Assembly: GCA_964522445.1 (NCBI GenBank)
Contig: CAZFUY010000003.1
Coordinates: 1-64,000 of the forward strand
Reading direction: 5' to 3'
Origin: CAZFUY01 sp964522445
GTDB lineage: Bacteria; Pseudomonadota; Gammaproteobacteria; SZUA-229
DNA length: 64,000 bases
Shown: one piece after another, positions 31,572 through 41,419 of the stretch
Numbering within the stretch: the first letter of the stretch is position 1
Layout: every line of letters begins with the position of its first letter
Program-made: the position numbers and the translations under genes
The notes under the pieces: model-generated
What the model saw: the letters and a program-made list of their open reading frames with translations, nothing else
Database searches by the model: none
Told to the model about the DNA's origin: nothing

Positions 31572-31755
31572 GCCGCAGAGGCGCAGAGAATACAGAGGTT
31601 TTTAATTAAGCTATTTTAATCATTTCACTGTCATTCCGAGCGTAGCCGAGGAATCTTGCTGCCCGAGCATAATAAGATTCCTCGGCTACGCTCGGGATAA
31701 GCATGCATGAATCTGCACCTATAAAAATCTCTGTGTTCTCTGCGCCTCTGTGGCG
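31572..31755. repeat. Nested palindromes between ftsY and ftsE ('CAGAGG..' family, copy 3, with a REP inside)
   Basis: The outer palindrome pairs about 31572-31603 with 31723-31755; both arms contain AGAGGCGCAGAGAA or its complement, the same family as 1868-1935 and 8247-8308. Inside it, 31636-31657 pairs perfectly with 31674-31695 (22 bp), the family of 3455-3482 (shared core CGGCTACGCTC). So one palindrome has an unrelated palindrome inside it, lying between two genes read leftward. Confidence 0.85.
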
Positions 31756-31767
31756 AATTTTTTTAGT

Positions 31768-33000
31768 CTAATCTTGCCTGTCTAACAATGCATCCACAAA
31801 ATCATGACCATTAAATTCCCGTAAATCACCAATACTTTCGCCCACGCCAATAAAGCGAATAGGTATGCCCAGTTTCTCAGCAATGGCAAATAAAATACCG
31901 CCTTTAGCTGTGCCGTCCAGTTTAGTTAGAATTAAACCGCTAACGCCCATTGCGTCATTAAATTCCTGTGCCTGTATTAATCCATTTTGACCAAAACCTG
32001 CATCCATCACCAGAAGTGTTTCATGAGGTGCATCGACATCAAGTTTTTTCATGACCCGTTTAATCTTGATGAGTTCATCCATTAAATGAGATTGAGTGTG
32101 CAAACGACCAGCTGTATCTGCAATTACTATATCGACATTTTTTGCGCGGGCAGATTCAATAGCATCATAAATAACGGATGCAGAATCAGCTCCCGTGCCC
32201 TGGGAAACAACGGGGATATCATTGCGCTCACCCCAGGTTTGTAATTGCTCAACCGCTGCGGCTCTAAAGGTATCTCCAGCCGCTAGCATGACGGATAAAC
32301 CCTGCTCCTGAAAGCGCTTGGCCAGTTTGCCTATGGTGGTGGTTTTACCCGCGCCATTAATGCCAATAATTAAAATAACGAAGGGCGATCTGGTTTTATC
32401 AATTACCAGTGGCTGGTCACAGGTTTTAAGAATGGCTTCCATGTCATCGCAAAGTGCTTCGAATAAAGCCACAGGTTCATTTAATTCTTTACGGGAGATG
32501 CGTCTTGTAAGGTCGGTAATAATTTTATTGGTGGCATCAACACCTACGTCGGCCATTAACAGGCGCGTTTCCAGTTCTTCCAGTAAATCATCATCAATTA
32601 TTTTTTTGCCGAGAACTAGATCGGCCATGCCGTCAGTCAGGCCATGACGTGTTTTGCTCAGGCCTTTGCGCAGTTGCTTAAGTGCCCAGTCATTATCTGC
32701 CTCGGACCAGTCCTCAGTGGTAGGTGCGGTAAAAGATGCGCCGGATTTTACGGCTTCAGTTGTTTCTGCAACAGTGTCAGCATCAGCTGAGTTATCTGTT
32801 TGTTCTACAATGACCTCACTGGTTTCTGCAGGTTGTTCAATAGCCGGTTCATCTACGGGTGAGCGCAATGCGGCAGGAGTAAAAGATGCGCCTGACTTAA
32901 TGGCAGGTTTTGATGTTTCGGCTATGTTTTTATCTGTTTCATCAACAGGCTCTGGCGTAGCTTCAGTATTTTTTTTATCGCGGCGTAAGAAACCAAACAT
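31768..33000 (-). CDS. ftsY: Signal recognition particle receptor FtsY
   Basis: FtsY is the SRP receptor GTPase that delivers ribosomes to the membrane. With the ATG at 33000 (MFGFLRRDKK), the usual start, it has 410 residues; an ATG three codons earlier is also possible. An acidic Glu/Ala/Thr-rich A domain (residues 10-95, including two similar GASFTPA/GASFTAP segments) precedes the N and G domains (GINGAGKTTTIGKLA, DTAGRLHTQ, TKLDGTAKGG). It is the first gene of the fts-rpoH cluster. Confidence 0.97.
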   Translation of the reverse strand: MFGFLRRDKKNTEATPEPVDETDKNIAETSKPAIKSGASFTPAALRSPVDEPAIEQPAETSEVIVEQTDNSADADTVAETTEAVKSGASFTAPTTEDWSEADNDWALKQLRKGLSKTRHGLTDGMADLVLGKKIIDDDLLEELETRLLMADVGVDATNKIITDLTRRISRKELNEPVALFEALCDDMEAILKTCDQPLVIDKTRSPFVILIIGINGAGKTTTIGKLAKRFQEQGLSVMLAAGDTFRAAAVEQLQTWGERNDIPVVSQGTGADSASVIYDAIESARAKNVDIVIADTAGRLHTQSHLMDELIKIKRVMKKLDVDAPHETLLVMDAGFGQNGLIQAQEFNDAMGVSGLILTKLDGTAKGGILFAIAEKLGIPIRFIGVGESIGDLREFNGHDFVDALLDRQD

Positions 33001-33163
33001 AATTATCAAATGGGTTGTATATCAGGAGAGGCTTATCCTATCATCGCTGGTGTTCAGGTGAAACTTTTACGGTGTAGATAAAGTCGTAATTGCGATCTTT
33101 CGTTAATAAGTGTGTAAGATCACATCGTAAATTTGGTTGAGATAGTAAATTTTAGGAGGAAGT

Positions 33164-34573
33164 ATGCGATTACTCGCATTGTTGGGCGTTGCTCTGATGA
33201 CTCAGGGTCTGGTTGCCTGTCAGCAAAATGTTAAAGCAACTCATGATTTTAAATTAGATCCAGATGCCAGGGTGCAATCCCATGTGCTTGATAATGGTAT
33301 GAAGATACTGGTGCAGGAAGATCATCGTTCGCCCGTTGTGGTGTCGCAGGTCTGGTACAAAGTAGGTGGCAGTTATGAATATGCTGGCATCACGGGTGTA
33401 TCTCATGCGCTGGAACATATGATGTTTAAAGGCACGGCAAAGCATAAAGCGGGTGAATTTTCCGATATTATTGCGGCTAACGGTGGCAGTGAAAATGCGT
33501 TTACCAGTAAAGATTACACCGCCTATTTTCAGCGTATAGCCAGTGATCGTTTAGAGCTTTGCCTGGAGTTGGAAGCAGATCGTATGCGCAATTTGATTCT
33601 GAATGAAGGTGAGTTCAAAAAAGAAATAGAAGTCATCAAAGAAGAGCGTCGTATGCGCACAGATGATAAACCTACGTCTTTAACCTATGAGCGATTCAAT
33701 GCAGTTGCCTATCTCAACTCATCTTATCACCAGCCCATTATCGGCTGGATGCAGGATTTAAATACCATGACCATTGATGATTTACGTCAATGGTATAAAA
33801 CATGGTATGCGCCCAATAACGCAACACTTGTTATCTCCGGTGATGTGAATAGTAAACAGGTTTTTAAACTGGCAGAGAAATATTTTGCGCCATTAAAACC
33901 ATCGGTTATTCCTCCGCTTAAGTCACGCATTGAAGTAAAACAGCAGGGTGAACGCCGCATCACTGTAAAAGCGCCTGCAAAAGTACCTTATTTAATTATG
34001 GGTTATAAAACGCCTGTATTAAATACAGTAGAAGATGAATGGGAAGCCTATGCGCTTGAAGTGCTTGCCGGTGTTCTTGATGGTGGAGACAGTAGTCGTT
34101 TAACTTCAGAGCTGGTTCGCAATAAAGAAATTGCATCATCTGCGGGTGCAGGTTACGACATGTACTCTCGCCAGGGCAGTCTGTTTTTACTGGAAGGTAC
34201 GCCTACTAAAAAAAGCTCTATGAAAAAACTGGAGCAATCTTTAATTAATGAAGTTGAAAAAATAAAAAAACAACGGCCCAGTGAAGATGAATTAGACAGA
34301 GTAAAAGCACAGGTAATGGCTTCTGCTGTTTATGAACAGGATTCCAGTTTTTATCAGGCCATGCAGTTGGGTATATTGGAAACAGTAGGGCTTGGCTGGC
34401 AACGCAAACAGGAATATTTGAAAAAAATACAGTCGGTAACGCCTGAGCAGGTTCAGGCAGTGGCTAAAAAATATTTAACTGATAATCAACTGACAGTTGC
34501 AGTACTTGATCCACTGCCTGTAGAAGGTCGTCGTGTATCAGCATCTAAAGGAGGCTCTCGACATGGCCGTTAA
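33164..34573 (+). CDS. M16 family zinc metallopeptidase, active subunit, lipoprotein
   Basis: A pitrilysin/insulinase-like peptidase (PqqL/processing-peptidase type) of 469 residues. A lipoprotein signal peptide ends at Cys19 (GLVACQQ), so it is membrane-anchored outside the cytoplasm. The inverted zinc motif HALEH is at residues 81-85, with downstream glutamates in the EFKKEIEVIKEERR helix. Two M16 half-domains follow. A strong AGGAGG site precedes the ATG. It overlaps the next gene, an M16 protein without the zinc motif, by 11 bases; such pairs usually work as a heterodimer. The lineup beside ftsY/rsmD is common in Gammaproteobacteria. Confidence 0.93.
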   Translation: MRLLALLGVALMTQGLVACQQNVKATHDFKLDPDARVQSHVLDNGMKILVQEDHRSPVVVSQVWYKVGGSYEYAGITGVSHALEHMMFKGTAKHKAGEFSDIIAANGGSENAFTSKDYTAYFQRIASDRLELCLELEADRMRNLILNEGEFKKEIEVIKEERRMRTDDKPTSLTYERFNAVAYLNSSYHQPIIGWMQDLNTMTIDDLRQWYKTWYAPNNATLVISGDVNSKQVFKLAEKYFAPLKPSVIPPLKSRIEVKQQGERRITVKAPAKVPYLIMGYKTPVLNTVEDEWEAYALEVLAGVLDGGDSSRLTSELVRNKEIASSAGAGYDMYSRQGSLFLLEGTPTKKSSMKKLEQSLINEVEKIKKQRPSEDELDRVKAQVMASAVYEQDSSFYQAMQLGILETVGLGWQRKQEYLKKIQSVTPEQVQAVAKKYLTDNQLTVAVLDPLPVEGRRVSASKGGSRHGR

Positions 34574-35870
34574 GAATTTTTATAAACTAATTTTTATATG
34601 TCTGTTTTTATTTTCACAAAACACCTGGGCTGTTCCTGAAATACAGCACTGGCAAACTAAAAATGGTGCGCGTGTTTATTTCCTGCCAGCAATGGGTATA
34701 CCTATGGTGGATGTGCGTATTGTTTTTGATGCGGGTAGTGCGCATGATAATGGTAAGTCGGGTGTTGCTTCATTAACCAATGGATTATTGTCTGAAGGTG
34801 CAGCAGGAGAAACGGCGCAACAACTGGCAGAAAAATTTGAAGCTGTGGGCGCACAGTTTAGTAATAGCTCATTAAAAGACATGGCTATATTAAGCCTGCG
34901 CAGTTTACGTGAAGATCGCTATTTGCAACCCGCGTTAAAAAACTTAAAAAATATTTTAATTAAACCTGATTTTCCAGAATCTGCATTTAATCGTGAATTA
35001 AGCCGAATGAAAATTTCACTTAAGTCGCGCAAGCAGTCGCCCAGCTCAATTGCCAGTGAAACTTTTTTTAAGGCTTTATATGGTGATCATCCCTATGCCT
35101 TGCCCAGTGGTGGTACAGAAGAAAGTTTAAAGATTTTAAAACTTTCAAATATTAAGGTGCATTATAAAAAATATTATGTAGCAAAAAATGCAGTGGTTTC
35201 AGTTGTAGGTCAGTTGACTCGCCAGCAGGCTGAAAAAATAGTTAATGACTTAATAATGGATTTACCTGCCGGTAATCGAGCAGAAAAATTACCAGAGGTT
35301 AAACCGCTGACTGAATCAAAAACTATTCGCATTGATTTCCCCTCTCGACAAAGCCATATTCTGGTGGGGCAGTTAGGTACAAAACGAGGTGATGCAGATT
35401 ACTTTACTTTGTATCTGGCTAATCATCCATTTGGAGGCAGTGGCTTTGCATCACGACTGGTTGATGAAGTGCGTGAAAAACGCGGGCTCGCATACAGCGT
35501 GTACAGTTATTTTTCACCGATGCGTGAATATGGCCCGTTTCAACTGGGATTACAGACTAAAAATGATCAGGCTGAACAGGCTCTTAATCTTATAAATAAA
35601 GAGCTACGCCGTTATGTAAATGAAGGTCCTACGGCAAATGAGCTGGAAGCCAGTGTAAAAAATATTACCGGCGGTTTTCCTTTGAAAGTTGATAGCAATA
35701 GCAAGCTGGTAGAATATTTATCAATGATTGGTTTTTATGAATTACCGTTGGATCATTTGAATACCTTTAATGATAAAATTAAAGCGATTGATCGGGCTGC
35801 GATAAAAGATGCTTTAAAACGACGAGTTCACCCGGATAAATTACTTACAGTTATTGTGGGTTCTCAGTAG
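34563..35870 (+). CDS. M16 family peptidase-like protein, non-catalytic subunit
   Basis: A 435-residue M16-fold protein with a signal peptide (cleavage near TWAVPE). I use the ATG at 34563 because it has an AAAGGAGG site; the longer frame start ten codons upstream has none. At the place of HxxEH it reads VASLTNGLLSEG, so the zinc ligands are absent. The C-terminal half has the substrate-binding R/Y segment EKRGLAYSVYSYF. Translationally coupled to the active subunit (11-base overlap), it probably forms the inactive half of a heterodimer. Substrate unknown. Confidence 0.92.
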   Translation: MAVKNFYKLIFICLFLFSQNTWAVPEIQHWQTKNGARVYFLPAMGIPMVDVRIVFDAGSAHDNGKSGVASLTNGLLSEGAAGETAQQLAEKFEAVGAQFSNSSLKDMAILSLRSLREDRYLQPALKNLKNILIKPDFPESAFNRELSRMKISLKSRKQSPSSIASETFFKALYGDHPYALPSGGTEESLKILKLSNIKVHYKKYYVAKNAVVSVVGQLTRQQAEKIVNDLIMDLPAGNRAEKLPEVKPLTESKTIRIDFPSRQSHILVGQLGTKRGDADYFTLYLANHPFGGSGFASRLVDEVREKRGLAYSVYSYFSPMREYGPFQLGLQTKNDQAEQALNLINKELRRYVNEGPTANELEASVKNITGGFPLKVDSNSKLVEYLSMIGFYELPLDHLNTFNDKIKAIDRAAIKDALKRRVHPDKLLTVIVGSQ

Positions 35871-35898
35871 AATTGTTATTTCTTGAATGAAATTTAAA

Positions 35899-36034
35899 AG
35901 CAAAAGAAAACGCTAATAACGCAAATGAACGCGAACAACGCAAATATTTGTTTGTGCGCCTGCGGCGCACTACAACTTACTAAAGCTTTTGTCTTTATTT
36001 GCGTATATTAGCGTTATTAGCGTTTTCTTTTGCT
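35899..36034. repeat. Long inverted repeat with GCGTTATTAGCG arms
   Basis: 35899-35921 pairs perfectly with 36012-36034 (23 bp); the arms are built from AACGCTAATAACG units that are repeated degenerately inward (ACGCAAAT, ACGCGAAC). A 7-bp GC hairpin (GTGCGCC/GGCGCAC) lies at 35954-35970. It fills the spacer between the M16 pair and rsmD. Confidence 0.8.
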
Positions 36035-36135
36035 TCGAGGCTTTAAAGTTTTGAGTCTTTTGACTTTTTCTAATTTTCACGGTTAAGTGCTCTTGTTTTA
36101 TATCAAATTGTTATATATCAAATTTATGTATTCTT

Positions 36136-37241
<1,106 letters not shown>

Positions 37242-37261
37242 AAAATAAGGGCCTGGAGTAA

Positions 37262-37510
<249 letters not shown>

Positions 37511-37536
37511 TTATTAGTCTGTAATTTAATAAAGAA

Positions 37537-37563
37537 AAAGCCCCAAATCTTTGGGGCTTTTTT
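37537..37563 (+). terminator. Rho-independent terminator after the ferredoxin gene
   Basis: AAAGCCCC pairs with GGGGCTTT and the T-run continues to six bases (37558-37563). It begins 27 bases past the ferredoxin stop and ends the rsmD-coaD-ferredoxin operon. Confidence 0.92.
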
Positions 37564-37609
37564 ATTGCCTCGAAGTTGTAGATAATAAATTCATACACTG
37601 GATATAAAA

Positions 37610-39265
37610 ATGAAATTTTTTTTAATAATCTCTTTATTTGTTTTTAGTTGCAGCATACAGGCGCGTCAACCTGCGGCTGTTGCCAGCGCACATCCTTTGG
37701 CAACCCAGGCAGGAGAAGAGATATTAAAAGCAGGGGGCAATGCTTTTGATGCCGCAATAGCAGTAACGGCTGCATTGGCTGTTGTTGAACCTTATAGCTC
37801 AGGTTTAGGTGGTGGTGGCTTCTGGTTGTTACACAGGGAAAAGGATAATTTAGATGTGATGCTGGATGGCCGAGAAAAAGCACCATTGAAAGCACACAGA
37901 GATATGTATCTGGATATAAATGGAGATGTGATTAAAGGTGCATCCATTGATGGTGCATTGGCTGCGGGTATTCCTGGTGTTCCAGCAGCGATAGTGCATC
38001 TGGCAGAAAAATATGGTCAGTTGCCATTAGCACAAAGTTTAAAGCCGGCTATTAAATATGCACATAAAGGTTTTGCTGTTGATGCGCATTATCAGCGCAT
38101 GGCCGGCTTTCGATTAAAAGCATTACAGTCATCACCTGCGGCACTAGATATCTTTCTGGATAATTTAAAAGTACCAGAAAAAGATTTTTTAATTAAGCAG
38201 CCTGACCTGGCTGAAACCTTATTGATGATTTCCCGGCAGGGGCGTGACGGTTTTTATAAAGGAAAGTTAGCACAAAAAATTGTTGATGGCGTGCAGAAGG
38301 CAGGAGGTATCTGGTCATTAAAAGATTTAGCCGATTACAAAATAGTTGAACGTGAAACCATTCGTGGTCAGTATCATAATATGAAAATCACTTCGGTAGC
38401 GCCGCCATCATCAGGAGGCATAGCTATTGTAGAAATATTAAATCAGTTATCAGGCTATCCATTAGAAAAATTTGATGAAACACAATTTACACATCACATT
38501 GTTGAAGCGATGCGCAGAGCTTATAGAGATAGAGCGGAGTATCTCGGAGATACTGATTTTATAAATGTGCCAGTAGAAAAATTAATTAATAAAAATTATG
38601 CGGCAGGTTTAAGTGCAACAATTCATCCACAAAAAGCAACCCCAAGTGAATTGCTGCCCGGTGTTATGAAAAACTATCCGGGTCAGGACACAACGCACTT
38701 TTCAATTATAGATCATCAGGGCAACCGAGTTGCAGCGACTTTATCTATAAATTATCCCTTTGGTTCTGGTTTTGTAGTGCCTGGAACGGGTATTTTATTA
38801 AATGATGAAATGGATGATTTTTCTTCCAAACCCGGTGAGCCTAATGTTTATGGTTTAGTTGGTGCAGAAGCAAATGCAATTGAGCCGGGTAAAAGAATGT
38901 TATCCAGCATGTCGCCTACTTTTCTGGAGACAGAAAATCGTATTGCAGTTATTGGTACACCCGGCGGCAGCCGAATTATTACCATGGTATTGCTAGGGGC
39001 ACTGGCCTTTCAGCAGGGTAATAATGCTGAATATATCGTTAATCTACCAAGGTTTCATCATCAGTATTTACCTGATGTTATTTCTTATGAGACGGATGCA
39101 TTAACCGAAAAGACGCTAGAGCAGTTACAGAAAAAAGGTCATAAGCTTAAATCTTCTGAGCATACATGGGGTAATATGCAGCTTGTTATCTGGGATAGAG
39201 AAAAACAAACAATGGATGCGGCATCAGATAAAAGAGGAATAGGAGAATATATAATTCTCCCCTGA
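37610..39265 (+). CDS. ggt: Gamma-glutamyltransferase
   Basis: GGT hydrolyses or transfers the gamma-glutamyl group of glutathione in the periplasm. The 551-residue proenzyme has a signal peptide (cleaved near CSIQA), the conserved GLGGGGFWLLH and DGREKAP, and the autoprocessing site DTTHFS (nucleophile Thr about residue 361), which splits it into large and small subunits. The later GSGFVVPGTGILLNDEMDDF and GTPGGSRIIT motifs are intact. It stands alone on plus after the terminator. Confidence 0.96.
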   Translation: MKFFLIISLFVFSCSIQARQPAAVASAHPLATQAGEEILKAGGNAFDAAIAVTAALAVVEPYSSGLGGGGFWLLHREKDNLDVMLDGREKAPLKAHRDMYLDINGDVIKGASIDGALAAGIPGVPAAIVHLAEKYGQLPLAQSLKPAIKYAHKGFAVDAHYQRMAGFRLKALQSSPAALDIFLDNLKVPEKDFLIKQPDLAETLLMISRQGRDGFYKGKLAQKIVDGVQKAGGIWSLKDLADYKIVERETIRGQYHNMKITSVAPPSSGGIAIVEILNQLSGYPLEKFDETQFTHHIVEAMRRAYRDRAEYLGDTDFINVPVEKLINKNYAAGLSATIHPQKATPSELLPGVMKNYPGQDTTHFSIIDHQGNRVAATLSINYPFGSGFVVPGTGILLNDEMDDFSSKPGEPNVYGLVGAEANAIEPGKRMLSSMSPTFLETENRIAVIGTPGGSRIITMVLLGALAFQQGNNAEYIVNLPRFHHQYLPDVISYETDALTEKTLEQLQKKGHKLKSSEHTWGNMQLVIWDREKQTMDAASDKRGIGEYIILP

Positions 39266-39299
39266 TATTAAGTGAGATATCTCTAAATGAAATACTGAT

Positions 39300-39575
39300 T
39301 TATTCCAGTCCAAAATTCTCATGTTCTTCACCGCCTGTTCTATATTCCAGATCCTTGGCTTTTTCAATAGCGCGTAACAGGTGCATGCGCTCCTGTTCTG
39401 ACATGCCGTGATTCATAAATCGATCTGCAACTTTTAATACTTCAAGCAGATAGCCAATACGGTAATGATGATTGAGTAAACTCTTGGCTAAATAACTATC
39501 GTCATTATTTTCTTCTTTCATTTTTGCAGCTGTTTGTAATGCAATTTTAAGTTCTAATTCTGTAGGTTTGCTCAT
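39300..39575 (-). CDS. Conserved hypothetical protein, 91 residues
   Basis: A small, charged, helical soluble protein with no signal peptide and no motif for which I can name a function. The pattern (KSLLNHHYRIGYLLEVLKVADRF, then LLRAIEKAKDLE) looks like a family of short gammaproteobacterial proteins that I recognise only as conserved. It is convergent to ggt and divergent to mogA. Function unknown. Confidence 0.8.
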   Translation of the reverse strand: MSKPTELELKIALQTAAKMKEENNDDSYLAKSLLNHHYRIGYLLEVLKVADRFMNHGMSEQERMHLLRAIEKAKDLEYRTGGEEHENFGLE

Positions 39576-39677
39576 TGTTTTATCTCCATGATTTTAATTT
39601 AGCATAAAATTAAAACTTTGCATGTGAATTTATGGAGAGAGTATAATCTTTAAATGTTTTAATAAAGCGAGTAATGC

Positions 39678-40211
39678 ATGTCAGTAATTAATATAGGTAT
39701 AGTGACCGCATCGGATCGAGCCAGTGCCGGTGTTTATGAAGATCTATCCGGTCAGGCAATAATTGATACGCTAAAAGATTATTTAATATCTGAGTGGCAG
39801 CCGGTTTATCGTGTTATTCCAGATGACCAGCATGTAGTTGAAGAAGCTCTCATTGAACTGGCTGATAAAGAGGATTGCTGTCTTATTGTTACTACAGGGG
39901 GGACTGGGCCAGCGCCGCGAGATTTAGTTCCTGAAGCAACAGAAAAGGTATGTAATAAAATGATGCCAGGTTTTGGTGAATTAATGAGGCAGGTTAGTTT
40001 GCAATATGTGCCTACGGCCATTTTGTCTCGGCAAACAGCAGGTATTCGTAATAAATCATTAATTATTAATTTGCCAGGAAAACCCAAATCGATTCGTGAA
40101 TGTCTCGATGCTGTATTTCCGGCAGTGCCTTATTGTGTTGATTTAATTGAAGGCCCTTTTCTGGAAACGAATGAAGATGTTATTAAAGCATTCAGGCCTA
40201 AAGCAAAATAA
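39678..40211 (+). CDS. mogA: Molybdopterin adenylyltransferase
   Basis: MogA adenylates molybdopterin before metal insertion in molybdenum cofactor synthesis. The 177 residues have the MoCF-binding motifs VTASDRASAGVYEDLSG, VTTGGTGPAPRDLVPEAT and NLPGKPKSIRECL. It is a single gene here; other Moco genes are not in the window. Confidence 0.93.
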   Translation: MSVINIGIVTASDRASAGVYEDLSGQAIIDTLKDYLISEWQPVYRVIPDDQHVVEEALIELADKEDCCLIVTTGGTGPAPRDLVPEATEKVCNKMMPGFGELMRQVSLQYVPTAILSRQTAGIRNKSLIINLPGKPKSIRECLDAVFPAVPYCVDLIEGPFLETNEDVIKAFRPKAK

Positions 40212-40221
40212 TGCAATAGAT

Positions 40222-40488
40222 TTATTCCATAATTAAAAAAGGACAGCTATCTCGACCATATTGTTTATTAGGTGAGTACCAGAATACTCGATTAATTATT
40301 TTTCTGCCGGTGAAATATTTGCAATGCAAAGTTGGCTGTCTGTGTCTTCCCAGATCGCCATATTCGTCAACAAAATAATGCTGTCCTGGAATAGCTAAAA
40401 CTTCAGAAAACATAACCTTTGAGTCGGTTACCAGTAGAGCTATGATAGCAATCACTGCAATGGTGATAAAAGAAGAAATAAGTTTCAT
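40222..40488 (-). CDS. Small exported or membrane-anchored protein, 88 residues
   Basis: The N-terminal hydrophobic segment (residues 3-20) is a signal peptide or anchor. The rest is polar with a Cys pair (HCKYFTG and SCPFLIM), a GRKIINRVFWYSPN stretch and GRD. This looks like a conserved small envelope protein rather than a chance frame, but I cannot name it. It is convergent to mogA with a 10-base gap. Confidence 0.7.
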   Translation of the reverse strand: MKLISSFITIAVIAIIALLVTDSKVMFSEVLAIPGQHYFVDEYGDLGRHRQPTLHCKYFTGRKIINRVFWYSPNKQYGRDSCPFLIME

Positions 40489-40686
40489 TAGTTGCTCGCT
40501 TATTTAAACCTGGATTAAAGGGTTAGATGAGTAATATTCATCTAATTATATATTTAATAGTATTCAGATACTAATTGCCTCTGAATGAAGGTAAGTTCTT
40601 TGTTTCTCTTTTTGTAAAAATAAGAAAACATAACTGGATGCTGTGAGTGTCGTTGCGTGACACCCGTTATTTTTAATAATTAAGTG

Positions 40687-41115
40687 TTATTTGGATAATG
40701 CAATAACTTCTTGCTCCAGTTTGTCTAAGTATTTAACAACTTCCTTTGAATGGCCTTTGAGTATGGGGAATATATTTCTGGCCTCCATAAGGTTTTTTTC
40801 ATTTTGTTTTTTGGAGCGGCCAAAAAGTTTTGACAGAAATGAAACATTTGTTTCTTCAAATAGTAATTTAAAAATTCTTGCGTATGTAGAGTGCAAATTA
40901 AAGTGAGGTTGTTCAATAGCTTTAAAAGAAGGTAGGCTTTTCAGGTTTTGGCCTTCGCCATAATACCATTTACCAAATATACATTCAGTTCCGTTAATGG
41001 GGACCTGGTCTTTTTCAAGTGGTATGCCATGAATTAATGCATCTGCTTTCATTACCCAGCTTAGATGCGCCTGTTTGGCTGCCCTGATTCTTTTGATGAT
41101 CTCGCTCTTATCCAT
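40687..41115 (-). CDS. Stand-alone CZB (chemoreceptor zinc-binding) domain protein
   Basis: The 142-residue protein is a single CZB domain with a short tail. The predicted zinc ligands are His17 (AKQAHLSWVMKAD), Cys45 (ECIFGKWYYGEG) and His71/His75 (EQPHFNLHSTYARI). CZB domains are usually attached to chemoreceptors or diguanylate cyclases and sense zinc or hypochlorite; here there is no partner domain, membrane segment or adjacent signalling gene. The C-terminal part is helical and basic (LFGRSKKQNEKNL). Confidence 0.88.
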   Translation of the reverse strand: MDKSEIIKRIRAAKQAHLSWVMKADALIHGIPLEKDQVPINGTECIFGKWYYGEGQNLKSLPSFKAIEQPHFNLHSTYARIFKLLFEETNVSFLSKLFGRSKKQNEKNLMEARNIFPILKGHSKEVVKYLDKLEQEVIALSK

Positions 41116-41419
41116 TAAAAACTCCCAATCATTATTGTTGTTTTGCTACAAATAACATAATAACTATCCAGTGTGGATGTATATTCAGATTAACTCTTAT
41201 TAATTAAATTAAGATATCCTGTAAGACCAGATTGCTGGTTCTTATATCATGGATGGTTTACTGCTTATATTAGAAAGTAGGCTTGAAAAATTTTGGCATA
41301 CATCTGGCAAAATTGTAAGAGGCATGTTGTATTTTTTTAAAAAATCCACAGGAAAATAACTTTTTAAATATCTCTAAAGAATAAAATAGAGTATGGGGGG
41401 CATGTTGTTTGTTTTTAAG
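41116..41419. other. Intergenic region without a recognised gene
   Basis: This 304-base AT-rich spacer separates the CZB gene from the glycosylase gene. I found no ORF, terminator with T-run or repeat. A sequence at 41294-41309 (TGGCATACATCTGGCA) resembles a sigma-54 promoter on plus, but no plus-strand gene follows within 900 bases. Confidence 0.5.

Noticed and set aside
40640..40675. Short GTGTC/GACAC hairpin upstream of the small exported protein
   Set aside because: The stem is only 5 bp with a long loop and no T-run, so it is not convincing as a terminator.
41294..41309. Sigma-54-like promoter TGGCATACATCTGGCA on plus
   Set aside because: GG and GC doublets are correctly spaced, but the -12 element has a mismatch and no plus-strand gene follows; the next 770 bases are antisense to the glycosylase gene. 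A small RNA cannot be excluded without expression data.
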